Source: Rhynochetos jubatus
Taxonomy: Eukaryota > Chordata > Aves > Eurypygiformes > Rhynochetidae
Length of the DNA: 64,000 nucleotides
Direction of reading: 5' to 3'
Assembly (NCBI GenBank): GCA_027574665.1
Contig: CM050657.1
Location: 20,996,700-21,060,699 of the forward strand
Under the pieces are notes generated by a model. The model saw only the letters and a list, made by a program, of their open reading frames with translations. It was not told the origin of the DNA and made no database searches. Position numbers and translations under genes: made by a program. This document shows, piece after piece, positions 1 to 15,007 of the stretch. Numbering within the stretch: position 1 is the first letter of the stretch; every line of letters starts with the position of its first letter.

Positions 1-1575
1 CTTAATTGCTTCTGTTTTACTTGACTCCGGATTTTCTCCAGGGGTCACTGTTAAAAGTTATTATCTGGTGGATATCAGTGCCATTGTCTCTAGAGGGACT
101 TTTCCTCACATTGACTGTTGTTTGATTCCAGGTAAACAGTGAGATAGAAATTCCCTCAGGCTTCTCCTGTGTGTCTCAGTTAAGGCAATACTTGCCCAGT
201 TAGGCAAGGTTCATAAACATAGGATGTGGGTTTATGATACAGCTAATTGGATCTAATGGCTAGCTGCCAGCCAGAGAGGTGAGTCTGCTCCTCCTGTCAA
301 CAGCTTCATGCTTCTACTCCCTCTCCTACTGCAAATCCTGCTGCTTGTCTGACTCTTGCTGATGCAGTCCAGGACAATGACCTAGCAGAAACTGTTCACT
401 TTTTTTTTCTTGATTAGTTTTCTGCCAGACTGACAAGCTCTGATGGCTTGCCAAGGTGATGAGCATCAGTGCTGGCACTGGAAGGGATACAGCATTGGTC
501 AAGAGAGAGTAAAGATACAGAAGCATTACATTAATTTGGTTGGTTGATTGTAAATCCACACCTTTGCGATTCTCTATTTGGCTTGCACAGATCAACTACA
601 ACTGCCATCAAACAAGGAGACTTTTCTTCCTGCTTTTTCATGACTAGGAAGATCTGTTTACGGGATTGTTATTTTCATTTTTTCAGATATCTTCAAACAC
701 AAGAAGCATTAGTGGCAGCAATGGAAACACAGTAGAACAGAGAAGAAAGCTAGAGAAACAGCAAGGAATGGGATAGGAAAGGTCATCTCTGACAGAGCAG
801 CACAACGTTAGATCAGTAGCACAAGGTAGTAGTGAAATCAATTGCTTGGGTCCTGTCAGCAGCTGCAGGTGCTCCCAGCCAGGGCACAGCTGGGAGAAGG
901 GCTGATGCTGTCCTCTTCTCCCCCCAGCTGGGACCCTGGGCTCACACTCCCTGCTCTGTTCCTCTGCCTGGTTCTCCCCATTAGCTCATTAACTGCAGCT
1001 GCTGGGATGGTTTGGCCCTGGAAACACCTCCACAGAGGCTGTTAGGAGCTGTGTCTGCGTGCACCAGCATGTTGTTCCCCTACCACTGCCTGGGGACTCC
1101 TGCGTTAACCCATTTCTTCATTCAGAATCAGCACGCTGGTGGATGGGAGCCAGCAGAGGAATGTGTCAGCTTAACACAGCATTGTCACTTGCTGGTTATA
1201 ACCATTTTCTGGGTTCTTCTGGCAAACTTTCCCAGAGCTCAGGAGTGCTCTGAGAGGAAGCACTGGGAGTCTGCGTACTGGGACCAGAGGAACTTTCTTC
1301 CTCAGCACAAGGGGATAAGAGGACTAAGAAATAAGACAGCATGCTGAACTGTACAACCATTAGGAACAACAGCTGTTCCACAGTGCTGTCAATCTATGCA
1401 GGTAGAAAGATGCTGTATAATTACTATGATAATTTAAAAGTCTTTCCCTTATGCTTGTCCAGCTCACGTGGAACCTCCCCTTCTATGCAAAATAGGTTTG
1501 CTATTTAAATGTCAGGTTGTGTATACATGCCAGCTGCTAGGTTTTCTTGGGGATCTGAGACAGCTGACATTGCTG

Positions 1576-1586
1576 TCTATATAAAT
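1576..1586 (+). promoter_or_regulatory. TATA/MEF2-like box with two upstream CAGCTG E-boxes
   Basis: The sequence TCTATATAAAT follows two CAGCTG E-boxes at 1531-1536 and 1561-1566. This layout resembles muscle-type promoters, and mammalian Neu2 is known to rise during myoblast differentiation. The same 12-base string (with a leading G) recurs at 5084-5095. Promoter function is inference; no transcript is visible. Confidence 0.25.
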
Positions 1587-1680
1587 GATTTTGCAGGTTG
1601 GAGACTAGTTGGTAAGAGTGTGGTGAACCTCCCTTTTATCTAATCCAATAGGAGTGCTTTTGGATTTGTGGTGTTGTTTT

Positions 1681-1774
1681 GTTTTTCCCCCCCCCCCACC
1701 ACCTTTGACGTGACTTCCAGGAGACACAGAGTGAAAGAGGTATTTCTTTTTTTCTCTTTTTTTTTTTTTTTTTT
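1681..1774 (+). repeat. Polypyrimidine region with C11 and T18 tracts
   Basis: An 11-base C run at 1687-1697 is followed, after a mixed segment, by T-rich DNA ending in an 18-base T run at 1757-1774. It is simple sequence, with no clear retroelement body attached. Confidence 0.85.
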
Positions 1775-4190
1775 GTAAAGAACTGTTTTCATAACAGTGG
1801 ACATTGATAGGAACTACAAAGGTAAATACAACATTTTGTAGGTTCAAGTAGGAGTGCAGTTTGTGTATTCCTCCACCAAACATGCTAAGAAAAATAGTGC
1901 TGCTTCATGGGATTCCTCTCCAGTGCTAAGAAAACCTGCACTTTAAGGTACAGGAGTTACTGGTAGGCTGAGCCACAACATTTTAAAAGCAGAACTTGGT
2001 TGATTGTTTAGGAAAGCATGTACTGGGGAGGCTGAAAATCCCTTTGTAATGCGGTAGGAGGTTTTTACCACAAGAAAAACTTTCTGTTTCTAGTGTGGTT
2101 AAAAAGTTTAATCCAATTGGCTGCTGGACTAAAGCAATTCCAGTTTCGTGCCTTTTCAGTTTTGAATTCTGAATGTTTTAGTTTATTTAAAGTTCATTGT
2201 TTGACAGGTCTTGCTGATAACTCTCCTTTCTGACTTTACACCGAGGGTGATTTATTGGACTAAATAAATGTGTGTTTGTCTGGCTTGTTAAGTAATCCCA
2301 TAGCCTAGATTTAGTGTAGGGTCTGGTCTAGGGGCGTAAGAAGGCTGGAGAGGGAGTGCTCTGATGCTGGGATTTGGCAGAAATAGGCAGGCAGCCATGC
2401 TGTTTAGCTAGGAGGAAAGGCTTGCACACAGGAATATGCTGTATAACAAGTATTCTAGAAGCAAACTGGGTCTCCTATTTCTTAGCCCTATACAACCAAA
2501 ACGTGGCTACTCCTGGACCCCCTCTATGCAGTATCCAAGTGGAAATGTATTTTCTTTAAATGAAACAAGAAGTGTATTTCAGCATAGCACTTAGTTGACT
2601 TTTACAAGTTTGGAGAACACTCTAAGTCCGGGTCTGATGTTGAGTAGAGAAGGACTGGGCCAAGATTCTTGTGCTTGCCCTGAAAAGCAGAATTTTAGTT
2701 GGGTTTTGCATGTGACTGTTGGGCTTTTGTTTGTGTTTTTTACCCTAAAACCTCTCCAAATCAGTGTGTGTGTTTGGGATCTATCTGAATTCCTTCAGGA
2801 ACAAGCTGCCTCCTGCACAGAGCACTCTGATGGGGACCAAGGGATAGAGTTCAGCATATTACCTCACTTCTGGTTTGTTTTTAAAGACATACTGTCAGTT
2901 CAAATTGGATCTGAACATGTTAAGGACAGATTTTTACAGAAGCTGAGGTCAGTGGAAATGTTATCCTTCTTAGTCACTTTTCTTGGAGAGGGTTAAAGCA
3001 AATAAACAGGCAGTGGCTCATCCTGCTCTGTGAGCAGGTCCATTGTGAGCTGCCCTGAAGGACAGAAGTGGAAGGAACAAGTACCTCCTCCTGGTGTCTA
3101 CCAGCACCTATCTGTTTCTGCATCTTGGGCTCCTTCTAGGCATCAGATCCCCCACAGATTCATTTGTTGACAACTGTTATTTCTTTTGACTCTTCTGGTG
3201 TGCTGGAAACAGTCTCTGCTTTGGAAATCATTACAGCTGTGTAACTTGCAAACTATGAGTAATGGTTTCCTCCAATTTAACTCCCCCCTTCTCTTATGTG
3301 TTTTCATTGTGCCTGTCTTTCTCCCTGTCTGCCCAGTTCTGCCTAGAGGTGAGGTACTGGATCTCAGTGCAGCAGCTTCCCTGGTGCCTTGGAGAGGAAT
3401 TGCAGGTAAACGTCAGTCTTCCTGAAGAGCACACTTCTCAAGGATGAATCTGGGAGTTAAATTCAAAACTCCAGTAAACACCTCAACACACAAGGGATTA
3501 CTGGCTTAATGGCTACATGATAAATTTCTCCTCACTAGCATCTCTGTTCTCTGGAAAGGGGTTACCAGCTACCTCTCTCCTAGGAAAAAAATTATCCTAT
3601 CAACTCTGCTTCCCCTTTCTCACCCGTTTACCTCCAAAACTACAGTTAACTTTTCTCTCCAAGGTGACTGATACAGGTCTGGGCAATTGTCAGTTTGTGT
3701 ACAACTCTCCAGTCTCCTGCTTCTATTTCAGGCCTTTGTGTTCCCAGAAATTTGTCTTTTTTTCCACTTTCCAGCTCTTGGTCTTTCAAAAAGTATTGCC
3801 ATGGTCTACAAACTTTGTCTTGCCAACGTCCTTAGATCACACCAGCTGCAATGCTGCCACCTTCTTCTTCCTTCCCGGCCAGCCGGTGCTATTTCAGCTG
3901 GGTTTAGGAACAACGTTAGCATCGTGGACGCATGCATCCCTTGGCAATTTAATCTTGGTGGGACTGGCCTGAATGATTTGAGTTCCTGCAGTGCGAGAGT
4001 ATGAGCTTTTGACCACTTTTCATGTGGCTGTCCTGTTAATAACTGGCTGTCCTGTCGATGATTTGTTGATTTTACTTCTTTGTTTATTCGGGAGGGTGTA
4101 GCTAGTGTTTCTGCCTGTGAAAATGGGTGGTCAAGAGAAAAATCAATTTCTTTCAATTCTCTGGAGAAGTAACTAAAACAGCACTATTTT

Positions 4191-4224
4191 TTATATATAT
4201 ATATATGTATTTATATATATATAT
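4191..4224 (+). repeat. TA-rich microsatellite
   Basis: Two (TA)n blocks are separated by a short GTATT interruption. About 180 bases downstream (4398-4490) lies a second, degenerate TG/TA/CA-rich stretch. Confidence 0.85.
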
Positions 4225-4397
4225 TAAGAACTTTAAGCTTCTTTAAAGATTTTGCATTTTTGATTCTGTGTGAAACTCAAACTGTTATGACTCAATCTCT
4301 GCTTGAGGATCCACCAGGGAGAAGGTAGAAGCAGCTGAATACTGACTTTAAATGTATTTAAAAAAGGATGGAAGAGTTTCTCTGCAGATGGATACAC

Positions 4398-4490
4398 AGT
4401 GTGTATGTATATATAAATGCATACAGACATAATACCCACACTGTGTGTAGGGAGTATATATACAAATATGTGTATGTATACACACTCACA
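4398..4490 (+). repeat. Degenerate TG/TA/CA microsatellite
   Basis: Alternating purine-pyrimidine sequence with interrupted TGTGTA, TATATA and ACACAC units. It is old and imperfect, and no unit runs long without a break. Confidence 0.6.
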
Positions 4491-4990
4491 CCTATCCCTC
4501 TTTAGTCTCTGAATAGATGGAAAAGTCACCTGGTTCTAGTATTTTCCTCGATTATAGTTGCAGGTGCTGTGTCCAGGAACCTCAGGCTTGTTTCTATGGC
4601 AGCTATTCCCAGCCTTTTAACATCTCACCTTCCCTCAATCCCCAGGTGGCAGTAAGAGGAAAAGATGGCTGTTGTGACACCCACACAGAGCATCTCACAG
4701 AGGGGGCTAAGAGCATGGGTAGAGATGTATGCAGATGATGGACTCATACGGGAGGGACTTGGGTACAGTAGGCTGCAGCGTGGCCTCCTGTGTAGTGGTC
4801 TCTGGTCTCTTCGTTTTGCACCGCGGGGTTTATGGGCCAGCCCAGTTCTCTATCTCTCTCTTTTCCTTGGGTGTTTTGTTTTTTTTTTTTTTGGCCTCCT
4901 TCATGCCCTGCCCTGAAGCAGGACTGCAATATGAGAATGGCATCATGAGCAGGAATGCTAGGGAACCTGTGCTGCACTAAGCAGGCTGAC

Positions 4991-5020
4991 TAATCTCCCT
5001 TTAAATAATCTCCCTTTAAA
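4991..5020 (+). repeat. 15-bp perfect tandem duplication
   Basis: TAATCTCCCTTTAAA occurs twice back to back (4991-5005 and 5006-5020) with no mismatch, so the duplication is probably fairly recent. Confidence 0.9.
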
Positions 5021-5084
5021 TAGTCTGGAAGCACTCTAGTGAGCTTCTGTTTCAGAAGCCATGAGAACACAGCCACGACTGTGG

Positions 5085-5095
5085 TCTATATAAAT
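5085..5095 (+). promoter_or_regulatory. TATA/MEF2-like box TCTATATAAAT
   Basis: This is the second copy of the motif seen at 1576. It is extended to CTATATAAATAG (5086-5097), close to a MEF2 site. A GGTAAGTAG donor-like sequence starts at 5111, too close to the box for a TATA-directed first exon to use it. Promoter activity is inference. Confidence 0.25.
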
Positions 5096-6774
5096 AGCCA
5101 GATCCATGCTGGTAAGTAGTGAACGCCACAGTTATTTGTTCTAGGAAGGTCTTCCTATTTTCTTCTTACTGTTGCATGGATAGCTGCGATCAAATTCTGA
5201 TTATGTATTTGTATAGTAGTGGTGCTGCTGCCTTTTCTCGGATTGCTGTGTTATCAGTGATGGTGAGGAGCGAGCAGCTACCCTTTGGAGACAGACTTCT
5301 GTCTCCAGTGGCTTTGCATCTGAGTGGCAATGGGGCTGTGGCTTGCTGGGGTCTGTACAGCTGGCTTTAGCTAAAACAGTGCAGCTCAGACCCTTTTGAT
5401 CAGTGCTGTGAGTTCAAAAATCTCACTGATATTTATAGCATTTGGAAGGGGAAAGCAAAGGATGTTTGAACATTTGCTGCCTAGCTATGGATCTGGATAG
5501 AGCATAACGTGATGGTCCTGTCTAACCAAGTCTGTTAGTTATGCTGGCTAATATATTATTTTCTCTCGTAATATGGAAGAGTACAAACTACTCTCCAGGT
5601 AGGTACATGCACTCTGCAGCTGCATAAGTAACCTTCAGTTTGCCTCCCTCTGGTCCTGAATTATCAAGACAGTCTTCAAAACACTAAGGGTCTTGTACGT
5701 GGCCAATAGCCACTCTAACACTTTCCAAGATTTAGGTAAATAGGAGACTCCTCAACGAAGAGCGCAGCAAATCTTGCCTCAGCAAGAGGCATTTGAATTT
5801 CTTACTCATAGTGTATTGTCATTTTCTCCCTGCCATCCTACCCACTCAATGCGTCAGAGATCTTAGGCTTGATTTTTTTTTTCACTCTTTTTTAAAATTT
5901 GTCTCTTTCCCCCCCATCTGCTGAGCAGAGGATATTCGGGCCTTCAGTTTCTGCTGCATTGTGTGAGACATCCCTTTTCTGTCTGTCTTTTTTTCCTGTT
6001 CCCCCCTGCTGTGCTGAGCCAGTGGGTTTTTACCAGAGTAAATGAGTTCATAGGAGAGGCTTGGTGCAAGAGGACAGAGGGCTGAGCAGGTCTGAGGAGA
6101 GGAAGAGAGACTATGTGGGGGCATAGTACAGGCCAGTTTCACAGAAGCAGCTTTCCTAAATGCCCCCTCATGTCTGCCTTCCTAATGTTGCTTTTAAGTC
6201 GCTGTACAGATGACAAGATTTTTGCTTGGCCAGAAGTCTCACCTGGTGTGGTGGGACACCATTTGGACTGTTCCTTAATCTTACTGGGGGAGGGATGTTC
6301 TCTTTCCTTCTCTTCTCATGCTCAGTGCTTACCATCCTCAGACAGGGACACAGCTGGGGTCAGGGATTGCCCCAGCATGTCCTTTATATGGGATTTTAAG
6401 CTCCTATTTGGCGAAGCAGAAGTTCTGTGCTGGGTTTTGGAAACACCATCAACAAAGACAGTAGTGGTCTTCTGAGGGAAAATACTATAATGTCTGATTA
6501 TCAACAGTCTTCTGAATTACAAAGCAAACACACAAAAATCCCAGCCTGCGAATTTAATTAAAAAGCCAAACCAAACCACAGACAGCTTTTTCATTAACTT
6601 TAGTGTACTTACCTTGCATCACTCCAGTAAGATCATCCAGGCTGTTCCTGGGCTAAGTCTCGTCTGTGGTGCCAACTGGTATGCAACACATGGGTTCTCT
6701 TTGGGAAAGCACAAGAAAAAGACAAAGCTGAAAGTAGCAGAAATAGTGTTTCAGTGCAGGACAGGTTCCGCTGA

Positions 6775-9705
<2,931 letters not shown>

Positions 9706-9858
9706 GGCTCGAGCCTTTCCATCAGCATCCCTCCAAAAATCACCTTTGCTGATCCTTCTTTTCACTGTCAGTTCTCATCTTTCAGCAAAAGGTTTCTTGT
9801 GCTTCTCCTGCACCCTCCGTTTGGTGTTGGCTTGTGGCATCTGTAGATTACAAAGTCT

Positions 9859-9864
9859 ATTAAA
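9859..9864 (+). terminator. NEU2: NEU2 poly(A) signal ATTAAA
   Basis: The common variant ATTAAA lies 154 bases after the stop codon and is followed within 20-40 bases by TG/T-rich DNA (GTTTGGTTTTGTTTTCTGTTG), the usual downstream element. Cleavage near 9880 would give a 3' UTR of about 175 bases. Confidence 0.6.
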
Positions 9865-9885
9865 CATACTAAGACTGAACATGTT

Positions 9886-12800
9886 TGGTTTTGTTTTCTG
9901 TTGCCTGTTCTCTCTTCCCCAATTTTCTCTTGGGCTGCTATCTTAAACATCACGTGCTCAAAACAAGCATGACTTGTGTAGGGCTTCTCGCCTTGAGGCT
10001 GCCGATAGGCTTGATTAGGGATGCTCACAGAGAGCGTAGGGATTACGTGGGAACAGAAGGCAGCGATTTTATGCTGAGCTCAATTTAGTGAGTTGTGGAG
10101 AAAGTCCTAGAGAGGACACCGGGCTTACTGCCCTATATCTGCTGTTTCCTCCTTCAGAAAACTGCTTTGGTGCTGACTGGGTGTGCTGCTTCTTGCTGCC
10201 AGTGTAGGACTCGCTAGCAACTCTAGCTTTCAGGGCTTGCTGTCTTCTCATTTCAGCAAGGTTATGGGGTGTCTTGCTCTTGGGATATTCCTTGCCAATT
10301 TCTGCAGTGGATTTGGGGTTGTCTTGCTGAATTCCCAGGGACTTCTGTCTAACTTGCCCTCCTCCTTACTTCCCATGCTGTATGTTCTTGCGTATTTGCC
10401 CTTTTGCTTAGACTGCACTGAGAAGTTGCAGTTTCTCATGTGTACGAAAACCACAGTCTCGTGTGCTCCAGCTGTTCCTTCTCCCTGGGCAGTGACAGCA
10501 GGACCCATGCAGGACCCCTACGTTTGGGGACAGGGCACGTGGCAGAAATGGCATTTTGCCTGTATCGAAACTGCAGGATCAGGACAGGTCTGCAGAGGGA
10601 GCTCCCAATTTATAGTCAGGAGGGGAAATACTCTCTGGTCTCTTGAACACAAGTGCTTAAGCTATGATCAGCGCAACAACTGCTCTTATTGCTGACAACC
10701 CAATGTCTTGCAAGCATGGCTGTTGTTATTACAGAGCATTACTGGCATACGAGGCAGTGTGTCAAACAAATAACACTGCCCCGCTTCCAGGAAACTGCAA
10801 AGGCACAGGTGTCAAGAGGAAGGGGACCTGACCAAGCCCAGAGCAGCATGAGGGTGCTCAAGCTGGGAGGCGTTCCCATGTGGACAGATCTTCAGCAGGT
10901 TTCTGAAGGAAACAGCCCCAGTCTGGGGGAGAGGGAGACTGTTCTGAGGCTACAGCGTGATTTGAAAGGAGTCATTATGCAGTGAGTAGACATGGGGAGT
11001 GACCAGAAATGAATGGGTACCAAGGAAGACACGTCAGAGCAGACAGGGCTAGGAAAGCTTTGTCCATGCCTCTGGACAAAATTCTGCTTTATAAACCAGC
11101 CCGTGCCTTGTCTGCTGTGTGCTGTATTCTGTGTGTGCAGGTGTAGAATGGCTCCAAGGGAAATATGTTTGTTTGCTCTGCTGGAGAAGAAAAACACCTG
11201 CTTTCCAGAGCACTGTCACAACGTATCCCCTTTGGGGAATGCTAGCAGGTCCCATAGGATCCTTTGCACTGTTACTGCAAAGGTTTGCTCCTCTCTGCTT
11301 GCTCAGTGTCCCCACCTTTGCCTTTTATTGCTGATAGTTTTTGGGGTGGTGGGAGAAGGGACCCTCATTTTTATTGCTATCTAGGTTTGTTTCAGGGCAC
11401 CTGGAGGCTGCACGTACCAAGGGAGCAAAGAGATCTCATGCCCTTCACAAATACACCTGTAATTTGCTGAGCCTTTCCCAAGCAGCAGGTCAGTAGCACG
11501 CTGGGCTGGAGGAGCAGAGTGGCTCAGCTACCTCCTACTTTGTGGATATTACTCATAGGCTCTTTAGATGCAGGCCAGAGTCTAAATACACCTTTGTGGC
11601 CAACTGCTTGTTACTGATGCCTAATGAGGGAATGTTGTATTTAGGCCTTGGCAAAGCTAACTGCTGTTTTATAGACTTAACCTCCCTCGTCAGGCATACT
11701 ATGAAATACTTGTGTTTCGTGACATGAAAATGCGTATTTGACAGCTTTTCATCTGACCAAGTGCTGATGCAGTGCACGGACTGGATATATGTGGGGGTTT
11801 TGGGTAATCACTGTGCATGTTGAGTAATGCTACAGACAGTATTTATCCACTGGTTCTGGACAGGCTGATGACTTCGCAGCCACCTGGTACAATACTACCT
11901 GGACATCTGTACCAAACCCAGTTTAGATAAAGTGTTTATTGCAGTGTCTGAGAGACAGCTTAGAATAATACCTAACATGGGGAAAAATAATATTTGCTTT
12001 GTCCCTAGACTGCCAGGGCTGTAATTTTTGATTATCCAACATCAAAACGTGTCCCAGTTCTTTGTCTGTGGCCTCATTCTCTCAAGTAACTAAGTGAAAT
12101 ACTGCTGTTGCTGCAGCAGTAAAAGCTTGTGTTGAGTCTGGGTTGGATTTGTCTGACAGATGTACCCATAATGCTTTTGTTTTACACATGTAGCTCTTAC
12201 ACAGTGCTTTGTCCTGACTGTGGGATGAGAGCGTAGACTATTCAAAGCACATCCTATTCCTTGTGGAAATCATAGAGCTGTGCTGGCTACATTTGTACTA
12301 TCACTTGGCCTGCAACTGGTGCAGGCTCATCACTGCTCTCCCTGTCTACGGCAAACGCTTTAGCTCCCCTCTAGATAACTTCTCTAATCTCTTCTTCCTC
12401 AGATCTGCTCGCTATCCTTGTCTGACACAGGCATGAATGGAAAGAAAATGAATGGTAGAAGTATCTCCTGCAGAACAGCCTTTTTGGCTCTGGGCGGGAC
12501 AGAAGAAGGTACTGCTGTCCTCTGGGATTCAAGTAGTTCAGGATATGCACACAGTTGTGTGCTGACCATGCAGGGATGGGTCTTTCTGCAGCAGTGCAGA
12601 GTTCGTGTGCCAGCGCCATGAGAAGTAACGCAGACGCCATTTCCTCTTCAGGCAGTGTTGTGAAGGAGCCATTAGGGATCACAGAGCTTTTCGTGTTAGG
12701 GGCTTGGGATCCGACTTCTGAGCAGCTGGAGCTGTACTCGGCTCTCTTTTAGGACCAAGAAATACTCACGGAAACCAACCTGCGCATGTTATTACCACAA

Positions 12801-14600
12801 TCATCAAACGTGTTTGGATTCCATCCCCTTGTTTAAGTCTCGAAGTCAAGGAGTTGTGTGTGGCTGGGCAGGGGATTCACACGTTTGAAGGAAATAGCAG
12901 CAGCTTGCTCAAATCAAAGTTGGTGGCAGGATGGACAGGCGTTGTCTTAAGTACACAGCTAATCAGTCTCAGATGACTAACCAGGGCTTGTGCCTCTCTG
13001 TTACCTTGTGTTATCTTGCAGCAGGTCAGGAGAAGCTCTCCAAACACTGTAATTCCAGCAAAACTCATGTTGTATAGCAGCTCTGTCCACTCAGCATCCA
13101 CATACAGGTCTGTTGTATGTAAAGCTCTGTGAGGTCAAGTGGTGGTTTAACATTTGCAGTTGTTCTGCTTCCTGCTGCAGCAGTGCTCCAGAGAAGCTTC
13201 TGTAAAGATCAGAAATCCCAAGGTGCTGGTACAGGTGAGGCTAGCAGCACTCTGTGGCTAGGCAGGACTGTCAACAGAGCCACACAGTTCCTTTGCCATA
13301 TGCAGACACTCTTCTCAGTGGGGAGAATAGGGTTTGGAACCACTTTGCAGCTTGGAAGAGCTTACAGCTCCTGTTCATGCACCTGAATCCATGGGATTTT
13401 GGCTTCTAAAGCCCTATGTCGGTCAGGGTGAAGCTGAAGGGCTGGTCCAGCTGAGCTAATTTTGGTCTGTAGACGGTGCTTGCTCAGCGTGGACAGGAAG
13501 CCCTGCACATTGCAGTTCTGCCCATTTAGCAGGGTCCTACGCTGGCCACACAATTTTGAATTGCTGGTGCCCAGAGTTTCATTCCAATGGCAGAGATTAA
13601 GATGGATGCTGCAGAGCAGAGGTCTGTGTAACTGAAAGCACCAGGAAGTCTGGCAGGGATGAATGCTGGGCTGTACTCGTTCACCTTCCCTCTCCATATG
13701 CACAAATTCTAGTTTCTCCCAGTTTGGTGACAGGGTGCTCTCTCCAGCCTTGCTGTCCATGCTGTGTATAGGGCAGCAATCCAAATCCGATCCAGGTATT
13801 GTGGTTCCAGCACTTCCCCTGGCTCTGGGAGGTGAGGATTGCATAGGGTTAGTAGTGTCCCTGCCGTTCCTGGGAACTCCCCCTCTGTACTCTGAGTCCC
13901 AGGCAGAGTCCCAGCCCAACTGCTGCTTTCAGGTATGGCTCAAGGATGTGCAGAAGTGCTGCTTTCAAAGGCAGAGTGGTTGGAGGTGCAGGATAGGCAA
14001 CCAAATATGCCCTGCAGGCAGGGCTCCTGTAGCAATGTCCTTGCTTGCTGCAAACGTGCCCCTTGTTGCTGTGCCTTGGAGATGCGGCACTGAGCGTACC
14101 ACACAGCACAGAGGGAAGTGAAAGCTCCAGTGCTTCCCTCTCTGATGCAGGTTGCCAGACATAGCTTTGCTCCATCCCACCTTTGGAGATTAGAGTAGGA
14201 AAGATCTTTGAATCCATCTTGCACTATTTGACAGGGAGCTTTGGTCACAAATCCCCAGAGCCAATCAGCCTCAAAGTCTGCTTCTGTGCATGGAAACGTG
14301 CAGGGGTAACTCTTTTTTCAGTTCTTTGAAGTCCCCTCCTCACACCTAGCTAGATGTGAGGACTAGACAAGGCAGGAATGGGTCAGTGCTAACTATCCTA
14401 GCACAGAGTGTGTTTCTGATCAGTCTGACATGTATTTATCCCCCGTGGAGACCTGTGGAGGGTAGACAGGCAGACAGAAAAAGATGGAAACTCAAAAGTG
14501 TCTGGCAAATGATCGTAAATGGAATGGCAGCCCACCAAAGCTCGGGGGACTGAATCGGTGGGGGAGCAGAAGAGTTCCCCAGCTGGGAATTTTTGATACA
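9886..14600. other. NEU2-INPP5D intergenic region
   Basis: No frame on either strand is recognisable as protein. The longest open stretches (170-185 codons, near 10183-10695 + and 13362-13919 -) lack family motifs and a supporting exon structure. No tRNA, rRNA or clear mobile element was seen. Confidence 0.7.
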
Positions 14601-14873
14601 GAGTATTAGGAGATGAAGGGGGAGGGAAAGGCAGGGAACATGGGCTTGCTAGTCATTTCAGCTGCAGCATGAAGAGGGAGAGCGGGGGCTGCAGGAACAT
14701 GTCACGCTCACTCTCTGAGCTGTTTGAGTTGAGGAAGTTGTCCGCGGCTGAGTTTCCTTTCCCTCTCTGTACTCTTGAAACAGGAAGCTGGTGAGCTGAA
14801 GCTGCCTGATCGTTACACACAGGCAGCTCTGGCAGCTCCTGTATTGGCATTCAGGTTTCCTCTAGCTCCAGCA
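14600..14873 (+). promoter_or_regulatory. INPP5D: Candidate INPP5D promoter and 5' UTR with ETS-type sites
   Basis: There is no TATA box. Purine-rich GGAA cores cluster here: GAGGAAGT at 14731-14738 (a PU.1-like match), CAGGAAG at 14781-14787 and a reverse-strand AGGAAA near 14752-14760. This fits TATA-less myeloid and lymphoid promoters driven by ETS factors, as expected for a blood-cell gene. The start site cannot be fixed. Upstream ATGs near 14670 and 14698 would make short upstream ORFs if the transcript starts that far out. Confidence 0.5.
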
Positions 14874-15007
14874 ATGGATCAGTGCTGGTACCACGGCAAC
14901 ATCACTCGTTCCAGAGCCGAAGACCTGCTCTCCAAAGTAGGCAAGGATGGCAGCTTCCTTGTGCGGGCCAGTGAGTCAATTGCTTCAGCATATGCACTCT
15001 GCGTGCT
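14874..15007 (+). CDS. INPP5D: INPP5D exon 1 (coding part)
   Basis: Encodes residues 1-45, the N-terminal half of SH2, including CWYHGNITR and the phosphotyrosine-binding FLVR with Arg31. It ends in phase 2 at GTGCT|GTAAGT. Tyr6 is the usual SH2 residue where human SHIP1 has Asn. The frame is open upstream without an ATG, so 14874 is the start. Confidence 0.96.

Noticed and set aside
13362-13919. 185-codon minus-strand frame between NEU2 and INPP5D
   Set aside because: No motif, no exon partners and no promoter or poly(A) context that I could recognise.
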